NCBI RefSeq assembly: GCF_007992095.1
Contig: NZ_BJZP01000002.1
Location: 62,001 to 126,000, forward strand
Source of the DNA: Paenirhizobium naphthalenivorans
GTDB lineage: Bacteria; Pseudomonadota; Alphaproteobacteria; Rhizobiales; Rhizobiaceae
Direction of reading: 5' to 3'
DNA length: 64,000 nt
Both the position numbers and the translations under genes were made by a program. The notes below the pieces were generated by a model. The model was given only the letters and a program-made list of their open reading frames with translations, was not told the origin of the DNA and ran no database searches. The stretch's first letter is position 1; every line of letters starts with the position of its first letter. Shown here piece after piece: positions 35,321 through 43,992 of the stretch.

Positions 35321-35959
35321 TCACATCGCGATGTAGCGGTCCTTGCGGTGGTTGATGGCCAACGTCAGATTGAGCACGACAGCACCGATGATCGAGCAGG
35401 CGATGATGTAGGGCGTGGCGACAAAAAAGGAGAAGAGCACGACGGTGCCGTCGAGCACCAGTTGCACGAGGCCGGCGCGCCAGCCGAAACGGTCCTGCAG
35501 ATAGAGCGCGAGAATGCCAAAGCCGCCAAGACTTGCCCTGTGGCGAAAGAGCGCCAAAAGACCGGCACCGATGACCAGCCCGCCGAAAATCGCTGCGACC
35601 AGCGGGTCGATGTGCGCAATTCCGATGGCCTTCGGCACCACCTCCGTCAGGAAGGAGGTGAAGGCGACGGCGGCGAATGTCTTCAACGAAAAGCCGAGCC
35701 CAAACTGACGGAATGCCAGCCAGTAGAACGGCAGGTTGATGACGAAAAAGATCAGGCCGAAGGCATAGCCGGTGGCGTAGTGCAGGAGAAAGGCGACACC
35801 GGTGGTACCACCGGTGAGCAGCCCGGCACTCGACAGGAGAAGAACCCCCAGAGACGCCATCATCGATCCGGCCGCCAGCCCCTGCACGTCGTCGACAAGC
35901 GAGTGACGCTCGGGGCTTGATGTCAGCAGTGTCGCAAAGCTCGTCCTTGCCTCGGTCAT
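35321..35959 (-). CDS. YitT family membrane protein (paralogue 1)
   Basis: 212 residues, about six transmembrane segments. Typical YitT features: LTGGTTGVAFLLHYATG, FFVINLPFYWLAFRQFG, FGGLVIGAGLLALFRHRASLGGFGILALYLQDRFG, and NHRKDRYIAM at the C-terminus. Function in the family is unknown; some members are linked to transport. It shares the same length and architecture as the protein at 36430-37068, and a small HTH-like gene lies between them. This looks like a tandem duplication. Confidence 0.85.
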   Translation of the reverse strand: MTEARTSFATLLTSSPERHSLVDDVQGLAAGSMMASLGVLLLSSAGLLTGGTTGVAFLLHYATGYAFGLIFFVINLPFYWLAFRQFGLGFSLKTFAAVAFTSFLTEVVPKAIGIAHIDPLVAAIFGGLVIGAGLLALFRHRASLGGFGILALYLQDRFGWRAGLVQLVLDGTVVLFSFFVATPYIIACSIIGAVVLNLTLAINHRKDRYIAM

Positions 35960-36065
35960 TCCCTATTCCCGCCTGTCATTGAACCTGTCTTGCATGCACT
36001 CCATAGCCTCAGCGCCGGGGTGTCATCAAGCCAGGAATGCTCGTGAAGAACAGCGGGAGACCGGA

Positions 36066-36368
36066 TCAGGGAACCTCGTCCTCGCCGGGCGTGCCGCCTT
36101 CACCTTCCCATCCCAGAAGCTGCCCGGTCTCCTGAGCGTTGAATTTCAACCGAAGGCCTGGACCCGCATCGTCCGCAGGGAGGAATTCCACGCCGAAATG
36201 CTCGATCGCCTTGAGCAACTCATCGCGCGCGGCCGGGTCGAGGTCCGAAAGACCATCCTCGAAGCCTGCCAGCGCACCGACCTCCAGCCCGGCCTTCGCG
36301 GCCAATCGCTCACGATCGATTTTCGCCAGGGCGCGCGCGGCACCCACAAGTGACGGGGTCAAATCCAT
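36066..36368 (-). CDS. Small HTH-like (XRE-type) protein
   Basis: 100 residues. The middle segment RALAKIDRERLAAKAGLEVGALAGFEDGLSD reads as a degenerate XRE-type helix-turn-helix, followed by LLKAIEHFGVEFLPADDAGPGLRL, the usual continuation of small HTH proteins of this type in rhizobia. The C-terminus is acidic and Gly-rich. The ATG has GAGGAG upstream. It lies between two YitT paralogues, all on the minus strand, and could regulate them; this is an inference. Confidence 0.65.
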   Translation of the reverse strand: MDLTPSLVGAARALAKIDRERLAAKAGLEVGALAGFEDGLSDLDPAARDELLKAIEHFGVEFLPADDAGPGLRLKFNAQETGQLLGWEGEGGTPGEDEVP

Positions 36369-36429
36369 GGTGGTTGTCTCCTCTGTCGCCAGTTGTTCCG
36401 AGGAGCTTACATCAGGCGCCGGATTCGCA

Positions 36430-37068
36430 CTAGCGCAGCGCGATGTATCGATCGGAGCGGTGATTGATGGCGAGGAAGAGATTCAAAACGACGGCGCCGA
36501 GCACCGAAAATGCCACCACCTGCGGGCTAACCACGGCAAAAGCAGCGGCCATGACGATCAGGTCGAAGGACAGCTGGACAAGGCCGGCTCGGATACCGAA
36601 GCGATCCTGCACATAGATAGCGAGAATGCCGATCCCGCCGAGACTGGCCCGATGACGGTAGAGCGCAAGCAGGCCGTAGCCGAGCAAAAGACCGCCCAAA
36701 ATGGCAGCCCAGACCGGAGAAATACTCTCTATCACCAGAAACCGGCTCTCGATTTCGACAAGGAATGAGGTAAGCCCGACCGCAGCAAAGGTCTTCACGG
36801 TAAAATCGAGACCGACGCTGCGTAGTGACAAGAGGTAGAAGGGCAAGTTCAGAACGAAGAAAAGCAGACCGAAGCTCAAGCCGCTCCAATAATGCAGAAC
36901 AAAGGCAAGACCCGCCATGCCACCCGTCAGCAGGCCGACTTTAGCAAGGAGATAGAGGCCGAGCGCGGCGATCATGCTCCCCGAGAGCAGACCCTGCAGA
37001 TCCTCAGCCGCAGTATGGCGGGTCGGATTGGAATTCCAGATGCCCAGCATGCTCGTCAAATGCGCCAT
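36430..37068 (-). CDS. YitT family membrane protein (paralogue 2)
   Basis: 212 residues from ATG 37068 (GGAG about 8 nt upstream; the longer frame to 37188 overlaps the methyltransferase gene end and is rejected). About six transmembrane segments, with LTGGMAGLAFVLHYWSGL, FFVLNLPFYLLSLRSVGLDFTVKTFAAV, LYRHRASLGGIGILAIYVQDRFG and NHRSDRYIALR at the end. It aligns over its full length with the YitT protein at 35321-35959. Confidence 0.85.
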   Translation of the reverse strand: MAHLTSMLGIWNSNPTRHTAAEDLQGLLSGSMIAALGLYLLAKVGLLTGGMAGLAFVLHYWSGLSFGLLFFVLNLPFYLLSLRSVGLDFTVKTFAAVGLTSFLVEIESRFLVIESISPVWAAILGGLLLGYGLLALYRHRASLGGIGILAIYVQDRFGIRAGLVQLSFDLIVMAAAFAVVSPQVVAFSVLGAVVLNLFLAINHRSDRYIALR

Positions 37069-37184
37069 GACACGTCTCCGAAAAAGGCCTCCCGCAACGC
37101 AAAGAGTACCCCAGAAACCCGCGAGCGCAAGAGCGATAGGTAAGGTAGGCTGACCTATCGCGCAGTTCGCAACTTTCATTCCGA

Positions 37185-38129
37185 TCACGCGGTCCGGATC
37201 GCAATAAACAGGATGCCGAAGACCGGTTTTCCGCCATCCATGCGAATGGTCGTGCGCTCGATGTCAAGCGTTTCAAAACCCTCTGCGGCAAGGGCACCGC
37301 GGACATAGTGTTCCGAATGCGCATAGCGCAACGAGGGGGCGAGATGAAAACCGTCCGGCGTAGCGGCATCCTCGACCGAAAAGGCGAAGAGCGCGGCCGG
37401 AGAGGCAAGCGCGGCGGCGAGCGCGAAAGCGTTCGACAGGTCGCCGAGATACATCAGGACGTCGGCGGCGGCGACAAGATCGGCACGTCCGCGCGCAAGG
37501 CCGCCGGCGAAGACACCCGACAGATCGACATCAACCGACAGGTCCGATCGCGCCAGCAAATCATAAATACCCTTTTCCTCGGCCTTGGCGAGCATGTTGG
37601 TCGACAGATCGAAGCCTTCCAACCGCTTGACCATGCCGCGGATCTCGATGCCCAGCAGTCCCGTGCCGCACCCCAGATCAACCGCGCAGTCGAACGCACC
37701 ACCCTCGTCCCGCACTCTTCGCACCAATGCCGCGAGCTTGCCGGGAACGGAATAGTCGAGCCGCTCGACCAGAACCTCCTCGAACCGATCGGCATAGTCG
37801 TCGAACAGGGCTTCGACATAGCGACTCGGCGGCTTGTCGGGTGTTTCGGCCGCGCCGAGAAGAGCCAGTTTCAAGCTGGCCCCGAATATGTCTTCCGGAT
37901 CGAGCGCCAGCACCCGCTCAAGGGCCACCGCCGCCTCTCCGTCAAGACCGGCCTTTTCGCGGTACTCGCCAAGACGCAGCCAGCCTGCCGCCCAGGTGGG
38001 GGCCAGCTCCAGCGCCTGTTCCATCAATTCGGCCGCCGCCGCAGGATCGCCACTTTCAGCAAGCATGCGGGCATAGTCGGCCCGACGGTCGGCAATGACG
38101 TCACCGGAAGAGAACTGGGTCGGTTGCAT
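37185..38129 (-). CDS. TPR-containing SAM-dependent methyltransferase
   Basis: 314 residues. The N-terminal part has tetratricopeptide-like helices (YARMLAESGDPAAAAELMEQALELAPTWAAGW, about residues 20-55, then EAAVALERVLALDPED). The methyltransferase domain follows, with motif I AVDLGCGTGLLG (about residues 146-157), acidic GFDLSTNM, and YLGDLSNAF. Rhizobial proteins of this layout are annotated as TPR-methyltransferases of unknown substrate. Start 38129 has AAGGGA 7 nt upstream; the longer frame to 38180 is not needed. Confidence 0.82.
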   Translation of the reverse strand: MQPTQFSSGDVIADRRADYARMLAESGDPAAAAELMEQALELAPTWAAGWLRLGEYREKAGLDGEAAVALERVLALDPEDIFGASLKLALLGAAETPDKPPSRYVEALFDDYADRFEEVLVERLDYSVPGKLAALVRRVRDEGGAFDCAVDLGCGTGLLGIEIRGMVKRLEGFDLSTNMLAKAEEKGIYDLLARSDLSVDVDLSGVFAGGLARGRADLVAAADVLMYLGDLSNAFALAAALASPAALFAFSVEDAATPDGFHLAPSLRYAHSEHYVRGALAAEGFETLDIERTTIRMDGGKPVFGILFIAIRTA

Positions 38130-38275
38130 GATAAAATCCCTTGGATCACGCGGCTCTTGACCGAAGGGACGAAAAAACACAAGAGCTAAGTTGTCCGGCG
38201 CGAGCGACCGCGATTGCGGGCCTCGCTTGCGAGAAACGGCGCCTCTTCCTATGTGAAGAAAAACAGGAGATTGCC

Positions 38276-38542
38276 ATGACCGAACGGGTCAACAGATTTC
38301 TCGGCGACACCCCGGGCCGCACGCTGATCAAACTTGTCGTCGTATCGCTGATCGTCGGCTTTATCATGACCATATTCGGCATCTATCCGGTCGACATCAT
38401 CGAGGGCATCCGCCACTTTTTCATCGAGATCTGGTATCGCGGCTTCGCGGCGCTCGGTCGGGTCGGTGATTACCTGCTGCTCGGCGCGACCGTCGTCGTT
38501 CCGGTGTTCATCGTGCTGAGGCTGATCAGTGCACGGAACTGA
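38276..38542 (+). CDS. Small membrane protein, DUF6460-like
   Basis: 88 residues. Two hydrophobic segments (LIKLVVVSLIVGFIMTIFGI, about residues 17-36, and YLLLGATVVVPVFIVLRLI near the C-terminus). The N-terminal RVNRFLGDTPGRTLIKL is characteristic of the rhizobial DUF6460 family; function unknown. CAGGAG precedes the ATG. The stop is 1 bp before the CAP-domain lipoprotein gene, suggesting co-transcription. Confidence 0.78.
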   Translation: MTERVNRFLGDTPGRTLIKLVVVSLIVGFIMTIFGIYPVDIIEGIRHFFIEIWYRGFAALGRVGDYLLLGATVVVPVFIVLRLISARN

Positions 38543-38543
38543 C

Positions 38544-39038
38544 ATGCTGAAACCCGTGCCGCGGCGCCGGCTGATCGTTCTGGCAGGCACAGGCCTGCTG
38601 GCCGCACTTGCCGGCTGCCGCAGCACCGACATCCTGCCGACCGGTGACGATCTCGCAGAAGTCGAGACCGAGGGCGCTCTGCCGATCGTCAATGACCTGC
38701 GAGCCAGCCAGGGGCTTTCGACACTTTCAAAGAGCCCGGCTGCCGAAACGGCGGCGCTGGCGCAGGCGAAGCGCATGGCAAAGGCCGGGAAGATGTCACA
38801 CCTTATCGGCTTCAACGACAGCTTCCTCGAGCGCATGAAGGCGACCGCCGTGCCACTGCCCGCCGCCGAGAATATCGCGACCGGCCAGGACAGCGTCGAG
38901 CGCGCCGTCCAGGCCTGGATCGATTCCAGGAAGCATCTCGAAAACATGCTCGGCGGTTATCAGGGCCTCGGCGTCGCCGTTGCGCGCGATCCCTCTTCCG
39001 CCAACCGCCCTTATTGGGCCATGGTGCTGTCGGCCTGA
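38544..39038 (+). CDS. CAP/SCP-domain lipoprotein
   Basis: 164 residues. Lipoprotein signal: RRRLIVLAGTGLLAALAGC (Cys about residue 25). The body is a CAP domain (cysteine-rich secretory, antigen 5, PR-1 fold): IVNDLRASQGLSTLSKSPA, AQAKRMAKAGKMSHL (conserved His region), AENIATGQDSVERAVQAWIDSRKHLENML, and PYWAMVL. Bacterial CAP proteins have diverse, mostly unknown extracellular roles. It directly follows the DUF6460-like gene. Confidence 0.85.
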   Translation: MLKPVPRRRLIVLAGTGLLAALAGCRSTDILPTGDDLAEVETEGALPIVNDLRASQGLSTLSKSPAAETAALAQAKRMAKAGKMSHLIGFNDSFLERMKATAVPLPAAENIATGQDSVERAVQAWIDSRKHLENMLGGYQGLGVAVARDPSSANRPYWAMVLSA

Positions 39039-39079
39039 GCGATTCCCGCCCCGGCGTGAACCTGGATGATGGCTGCGCA

Positions 39080-40447
39080 ATGGATACGAGAAGCGAGACG
39101 ACTGTGAGGGATGGCAGGCGCACGGGCGTTGGCTTCGCCGTAACGCATCGGCTGGTGCTCTCGATCGCAATCCCGATGACCATCGGCTTCGTGACAACGC
39201 CGCTGCTCGGCCTGACCGACACGGCGGTGGTCGGCCGCACCGGATCGGCGGAGGCGCTCGCCGGGCTCGCCATCGGCGCCGTGCTGTTCGATCTGCTGTT
39301 CGGCAGCCTCAACTTTCTGCGTGCCTCGACAACGGCGCTTGTCGCCCAAGCCTTCGGGCGCGGCGACCAGTGTGAACAGCAGGCGGTGTTCTGGCGCTCC
39401 TTCCTGCTGGCCATCGCCTTCGGCCTCGTCATCGTTCTCGCCTCGCCGCTTCTCCTGTCGGCTGGCCTCGCGCTTTTGGGACCGGAAGGCCGAGTGGCGG
39501 AAGCGACCGTCACCTATTTTTCGATCCGCATTCTCGCCGGGCCTTTTTCACTGATCAACTTTACCCTGCTTGGCTTCGTGCTCGGGCGCGGACGCGGCAC
39601 GACCGGGCTCTTCCTCCAGGCGCTGCTCAACGGCACCAATATCGCGCTGTCGGTCTATCTCGGACTGATGCTTGGCTGGGGGATTGCCGGCGTCGCCTGG
39701 GGCACGGTGATCGGCGAAGGCGTCGCGGTTGTGGTCGGCCTTGCGATCGTGGTCCTTGGTTTCGACCGCGAAAAGGCGCCTCGGATCGCGGCGATATTCG
39801 CGCGATCCCGGCTGATCGCCCTGATCGCCATCAATCGCGACCTGCTGATCCGCACCTTCGTCTTGCTCGGGGCCTTCACCCTTCTGACCCGGATCGGCAA
39901 CGGCTTTGGCCCGGTGGCGCTCGCCGCCAACGCCGTGCTGATGAATTTTTTCATGGTGGCGAGCTTCTATCTCGATGGCATGGCCAATGCCGCCGAACAG
40001 ATCGCCGGCCGCGCCATCGGCGCCGGCGACCGACAGGCTTTCGACCGGGCGGTGAAATTGACAGCCCTGTGGTCGTTCGGCCTGGCGCTCGTCACCGCCG
40101 TGCTGTTCCTTGTCTTCGGACATGCGGCGATCGCCGTCCTGACGACAGCCAAGGAGGTCCGGACCCTTGCCGGCGAATACCTTCCCTGGGCGGCGCTGAC
40201 GGCAGTCACCGGGGCGCTCGCTTTCCAGATGGATGGCATCTTCATCGGCGCCACCTGGTCGCGCGAGATGCGCAACATGATGCTCGCAGCCTTCGGCGGC
40301 TATCTGGTGGCGCTGGCGGCACTCGTCCCGCCGTTGGGCAATCACGGCCTGTGGCTGGCGCTCAACCTGTTTCTCGCCTTGCGCGGTCTGCTACTGGTGT
40401 CGCTCTTGCGGGGCAAGCGCGATCAGACCTTTGCCGCCAGCCAATAA
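39080..40447 (+). CDS. MATE family efflux transporter (DinF-like)
   Basis: 455 residues, about 12 transmembrane helices in two homologous halves. MATE hallmarks include LSIAIPMTIGFVTTPLLGLTDTAVVGRTG near the N-terminus, FLRASTTALVAQAFGRGD, and in the second half AANAVLMNFFMVASFYLDGMANAAEQIAGRAIGAGD. It would export cationic or toxic compounds using Na or proton gradients; substrate unknown. Its 3' end overlaps the convergent pyrD gene by 25 bp. Confidence 0.9.
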   Translation: MDTRSETTVRDGRRTGVGFAVTHRLVLSIAIPMTIGFVTTPLLGLTDTAVVGRTGSAEALAGLAIGAVLFDLLFGSLNFLRASTTALVAQAFGRGDQCEQQAVFWRSFLLAIAFGLVIVLASPLLLSAGLALLGPEGRVAEATVTYFSIRILAGPFSLINFTLLGFVLGRGRGTTGLFLQALLNGTNIALSVYLGLMLGWGIAGVAWGTVIGEGVAVVVGLAIVVLGFDREKAPRIAAIFARSRLIALIAINRDLLIRTFVLLGAFTLLTRIGNGFGPVALAANAVLMNFFMVASFYLDGMANAAEQIAGRAIGAGDRQAFDRAVKLTALWSFGLALVTAVLFLVFGHAAIAVLTTAKEVRTLAGEYLPWAALTAVTGALAFQMDGIFIGATWSREMRNMMLAAFGGYLVALAALVPPLGNHGLWLALNLFLALRGLLLVSLLRGKRDQTFAASQ

Positions 40448-41511
40448 TCAAGACGGCTGTCCCGGAGCTCGCGGATCGACGCGACCTTCTCTCGATCGAG
40501 CAGGCTCGACAGACCCCGAACGATGCGACCCGGCAGGCTTGGGCCTTCATAGACCATGCAGGAATAGAGCTGCACGAGATCGGCGCCGGCACGGATCTTT
40601 TCGAGCGCCGTTTCAGCTGACGAGATACCGCCGACGCCGATAATCGGCATGGTGGGGCCGACCCGCTTGCGCATACGCGCCAGCACCGCTGTCGACTTGT
40701 CGAACAGCGGTCGGCCGGACAAGCCGCCAGCCTCTCCGGCAAGGCGAGCATCAGACAGGCCGCCTCGGGACAGAGTGGTGTTGGAGACGATCAGTCCGTC
40801 AAGGTTGTGAGCGAGCGCTTCTGCGGCGATATCGTCCATGCCTTCCTCAGTAAGATCCGGCGCGATCTTCAAAAAGACCGGACGGCGTACACCGGTCGCC
40901 GCGGCAATTTCATCGCGCGCGGCAAGGACCGCCGACAGCAGCGTCGACAGGCTCTCGCGTGCCTGCAGGTCGCGCAGGCCCGGCGTATTGGGCGAGGATA
41001 TGTTGGCGGTGAAGTAGGAGGCGACCCCGGCGAAGCGGCGGATGCCCTCGACATAGTCGGCGATCCGGTCGGCGCTGTCCTTGTTGGCGCCGATGTTGAC
41101 GCCGACGAGCCCCTCCGGCCGGCGCGCGAGAAGACGGGCAAGGGCTGCGGCATGACCTTCATTGTTGAAGCCGAGGCGATTGATCACCGCCATGTCCTTT
41201 TCCAGCCGGAAGATGCGCGGCTTGGGGTTGCCCGCCTGCGGCTTCGGCGTCAGCGTGCCGACCTCGGCGAAGCCGAAGCCGAGGCGCAGAAGCGCATCAG
41301 GGACTTCCGCATTCTTGTCATAGCCGGCTGCCGTGCCGAGCGGATTGGGGAAGGCCAGTCCCGCCACCATGACCGCGAGACGTGGATCGACTTTCAGCCG
41401 GCAGGCCGGCACAAGGCCGGATTTCAGTGCGGCGATCGATATGCCATGGGCGGTTTCGGCGTCGAACAGAAAAAGCCCGCGACGGGCAATCGTCTTGAAG
41501 GCATCGATCAT
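40423..41511 (-). CDS. pyrD: Quinone-dependent dihydroorotate dehydrogenase (class 2)
   Basis: 362 residues. The N-terminal amphipathic helix for membrane association (FKTIARRGLFLFDAETAHGIS) marks class 2. FMN-barrel motifs: NPLGTAAGYDKNAEV, VGTLTPKPQAGNPKPRIFRL, NRLGFNNEG, NISSPNTPGLRDLQ (catalytic Ser), VFLKIAPDLTEE, SNTTLSRGG, and IIGVGGISSAETALEKIRAGADLVQLYSCM. It oxidises dihydroorotate in pyrimidine synthesis, passing electrons to quinone. It overlaps the upstream DUF952 gene by 4 bp. Confidence 0.97.
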   Translation of the reverse strand: MIDAFKTIARRGLFLFDAETAHGISIAALKSGLVPACRLKVDPRLAVMVAGLAFPNPLGTAAGYDKNAEVPDALLRLGFGFAEVGTLTPKPQAGNPKPRIFRLEKDMAVINRLGFNNEGHAAALARLLARRPEGLVGVNIGANKDSADRIADYVEGIRRFAGVASYFTANISSPNTPGLRDLQARESLSTLLSAVLAARDEIAAATGVRRPVFLKIAPDLTEEGMDDIAAEALAHNLDGLIVSNTTLSRGGLSDARLAGEAGGLSGRPLFDKSTAVLARMRKRVGPTMPIIGVGGISSAETALEKIRAGADLVQLYSCMVYEGPSLPGRIVRGLSSLLDREKVASIRELRDSRLDYWLAAKV

Positions 41512-41855
41512 CGTTCCATCTCCGGAAAGATATGCAGGCCGTCGGCGCCGAGCGGCAGGGGTTTTTCCCAGACAACGGCATCGAGCGGCAGATTGGCATA
41601 GAGGTGCGGGAAGAGATCGCCGCCGCGCGACGGTTCGAAGCGCAATGCCTCGCCCAATGCCGCCGCCTCGACGGCGACCAGCAGCAGATTATCGATACCG
41701 GCGAAATGCCGCCCGGCCGTCTCGATCGCCTGGCCCGCGGTGGAGAAATGGATATAGCCGTCCTGAAGATCGATCGTCGCCCCGCGAAATACACCCTCAC
41801 GGCGCGCCTCCTGCCATAATTCGCGCGGCACAATCTTGTATATGATCCGATCCAA
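41508..41855 (-). CDS. DUF952 family protein
   Basis: 115 residues. Family motifs: IIYKIVPRELWQEARREG, DGYIHFSTAGQAIETAGRHFAG, LLLVAVEAAALGEALRFEPSRGGDLFPHLYANLPLDAVVW. DUF952 proteins are small cytoplasmic proteins of unknown function; a His in YIHFS is conserved and may be catalytic. Its stop overlaps the pyrD start, so the two are co-expressed, a common arrangement in rhizobia. Confidence 0.88.
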   Translation of the reverse strand: MDRIIYKIVPRELWQEARREGVFRGATIDLQDGYIHFSTAGQAIETAGRHFAGIDNLLLVAVEAAALGEALRFEPSRGGDLFPHLYANLPLDAVVWEKPLPLGADGLHIFPEMER

Positions 41856-41992
41856 GGCCTCGTCCTTCCGTCAGCAATACCGTCGTGCTGGCGGTTTGCC
41901 GCAAACCGGGCGGCTTGTCCACGGTTGATGCAGGGACGGCGCATATCGGCTCTGGGCGGGGATCAGGCCGCGACGAATTCGAGGAGAGTGCA

Positions 41993-42433
41993 ATGCGACC
42001 GATGACGACCACCGTTTGCTTCATTGTTATGGCAGGATTTGCCGCGCCCCTTGCCGACCCCCTCGCCGCGCGGGCGCAGGATGCCGACCTTGCGCGCTTC
42101 ACCCTTGAAAAGACCGAAAATGGCTTCGTGCGGCTCGACCGCAAGACGGGCGCGCTTACGCTTTGCCGGGAAAAGGACGGAACGCTCACCTGCCGGATGG
42201 CCGCTGACGAGCGCGCGGCCTACGAAGAGGAACTCGACCGACTGGAAAAGCGCGTCGATGCGCTCGAGCACGCGATGGCCACCGGCCAGCCGCTGTTGAA
42301 GCCGGAGCCTCTGCCCAGTGATGAGGAAGTCGAGCGTTCGATCGGCATAATGGAACGCTTCATGCGCAGCTTCTTCGGACTGGTCGAGGAATTCAAACAG
42401 AAGGACGAAGGCACCTCGCCCGACAAAACATAG
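41993..42433 (+). CDS. Exported protein of unknown function with a coiled coil
   Basis: 146 residues. A signal peptide (TTTVCFIVMAGFAAPLADPLAARA) is followed by a short compact part with two Cys (LCREKDGTLTC, about residues 62-72), a coiled coil (YEEELDRLEKRVDALEHAM), and a polar tail. I do not recognise the family. GAGGAG precedes the ATG. It is transcribed before the response regulator gene but with a clear gap. Confidence 0.6.
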   Translation: MRPMTTTVCFIVMAGFAAPLADPLAARAQDADLARFTLEKTENGFVRLDRKTGALTLCREKDGTLTCRMAADERAAYEEELDRLEKRVDALEHAMATGQPLLKPEPLPSDEEVERSIGIMERFMRSFFGLVEEFKQKDEGTSPDKT

Positions 42434-42523
42434 ACTATTGTAGATATTCGCCGTAGTCGCTAAATAGATAAGAAACCGCGGATGCGGCACAAAAAGGCAT
42501 CGCTCTTGGGAGGGGGCTTCGAC

Positions 42524-43171
42524 ATGACGCTATCAACCTTCATCATTGCAGACGACCATCCACTCTTTCGCGGAGCCTTGCGTCAAGCCGTCAGCGGCAT
42601 CGACGGAGAGAAAGCAATCATTGAGGCGGGCGATTTCGAAGCCGCGCGCAAGGCGGCGAGTGCCCATAACGACGCCGATCTGATGCTGCTCGACCTCTCC
42701 ATGCCGGGCGTTTCCGGTTTCTCAGGTCTGATGGCACTGCGAGCCGAATTCGCCAGCCTGCCGATCGTCATCATCTCCGCCAGTGACGACCCCACGACCA
42801 TCCGTCGCGCGCTTGAACTGGGCGCCTCGGGCTTCATCTCCAAGTCGTCCGGCATCGACGACATTCGCGCCGCCATCCAGTCGGTGCTTGAGGGCGACAT
42901 ATGGACGCCGAAATTCTACCAGGGGGGCCAGGAACAGGATCCAGACGTCGCCGACCTGCTCAACCGTCTGAGGACGCTCACCCCGCAACAGAGCCGCGTG
43001 CTCGGCATGCTGGGCGAAGGCCTGCTCAACAAGCAGATCGCCTATGAGCTCGGCGTATCGGAAGCGACGATCAAGGCACATGTCTCGGCGATCCTACTGA
43101 AGCTCAAGGTCGATAGCCGCACCCAGGCGGTGATTCAGCTCGGCAAGATCAATATGGCCATGGTCGCCTGA
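42524..43171 (+). CDS. LuxR/NarL-family response regulator
   Basis: 215 residues. The receiver domain has FIIADDHPLFR (acidic pocket), LMLLDLSMPG (phospho-acceptor Asp) and the helix ISASDDPTTIRRALELGASGFISKSS (with the conserved Lys). The C-terminal LuxR-type HTH (LTPQQSRVLGMLGEGLLNKQIAYELGVSEATIKAHVSAILLKLKV) follows. No sensor kinase is adjacent, so it is an orphan here. The ATG at 42524 follows a GGAGGGGG ribosome site; the longer frame to 42482 is less likely. Confidence 0.88.
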   Translation: MTLSTFIIADDHPLFRGALRQAVSGIDGEKAIIEAGDFEAARKAASAHNDADLMLLDLSMPGVSGFSGLMALRAEFASLPIVIISASDDPTTIRRALELGASGFISKSSGIDDIRAAIQSVLEGDIWTPKFYQGGQEQDPDVADLLNRLRTLTPQQSRVLGMLGEGLLNKQIAYELGVSEATIKAHVSAILLKLKVDSRTQAVIQLGKINMAMVA

Positions 43172-43317
43172 CATCCGCCGGCTGGAAAAAGACACCCGGA
43201 ACAAGGATTTTATTCCTTTTCACCTTTACGGATCGGACCAGATTCGCTAATGTTCCGCCATATTGCCGGGGCAAGGCATCAATTGCCGTCGTCGCCGGCC
43301 CTGGAGCATGAGCGACG

Positions 43318-43980
43318 ATGCTTTCGCATGACAAGATCTGGGCCGCGATCGACAGGCTCGCTGAGCGTCACCAGCTCACCCCGTCAGGTCTGGCGCGGCG
43401 AGCGGGGCTCGACCCGACATCGTTCAACAAGTCGAAGCGGACCGGGCCTGACGGACGCATGCGCTGGCCTTCGACGGAATCCATTTCCAAGGTGCTCGAG
43501 GCAACTGGCACCGGCATCGACCAATTCATGGATCTGATCGAGCCCGGCGCCGGCTATGCCGGATCGAATGGTGCGTTTCAGCAGCAGAGCGGATCGATCC
43601 CATTGCTTGGCTTCGCCCAGGCGGGTGCGGGGGGCTTCTTCGATGACGGCGGCTTTCCCGCCGGTCAAGGCTGGGACGTGGTCGAGTTTCCGGCCTCACC
43701 GGCCCAGAAGTCGGGTGTCTATGCCCTGGAGGTGCAGGGCGACAGCATGAAGCCGCTCTATCGCGACGGCGACATATTGCTTGTCGAGCCCGGCGCCCAG
43801 GTAAGGCGCGGTGATCGGGTGGTGGTCAAGACGCGCGAGGGTGAGGTCATGGCCAAGGTCCTGGCCCGCCAATCGGCCAAGTCGATCGAACTGATTTCTC
43901 TCAATCCGGAGCATCCGAACCGCAGCTTCGACATGGCAGATGTCGAGTGGATCGCGCGGATCATCTGGGCCAGCCAGTAG
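43318..43980 (+). CDS. S24-family (LexA/CI-like) HTH repressor-protease
   Basis: 220 residues. An N-terminal HTH-like region (AIDRLAERHQLTPSGLARRAGLDPTSFNKSKR) is followed by a linker with an Ala-Gly step (AQAGAGG, about residues 101-106), which could be a self-cleavage site. An S24 peptidase domain then has catalytic Ser143 in QGDSMKPLY and Lys180 in GEVMAKVL. This is the LexA/CI-like design of stress- or prophage-type repressors, but no prophage is nearby. Such proteins are conserved in rhizobial chromosomes. The next gene starts 12 bp later. Confidence 0.85.
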   Translation: MLSHDKIWAAIDRLAERHQLTPSGLARRAGLDPTSFNKSKRTGPDGRMRWPSTESISKVLEATGTGIDQFMDLIEPGAGYAGSNGAFQQQSGSIPLLGFAQAGAGGFFDDGGFPAGQGWDVVEFPASPAQKSGVYALEVQGDSMKPLYRDGDILLVEPGAQVRRGDRVVVKTREGEVMAKVLARQSAKSIELISLNPEHPNRSFDMADVEWIARIIWASQ

Positions 43981-43992
43981 GAAAATCGGCCT

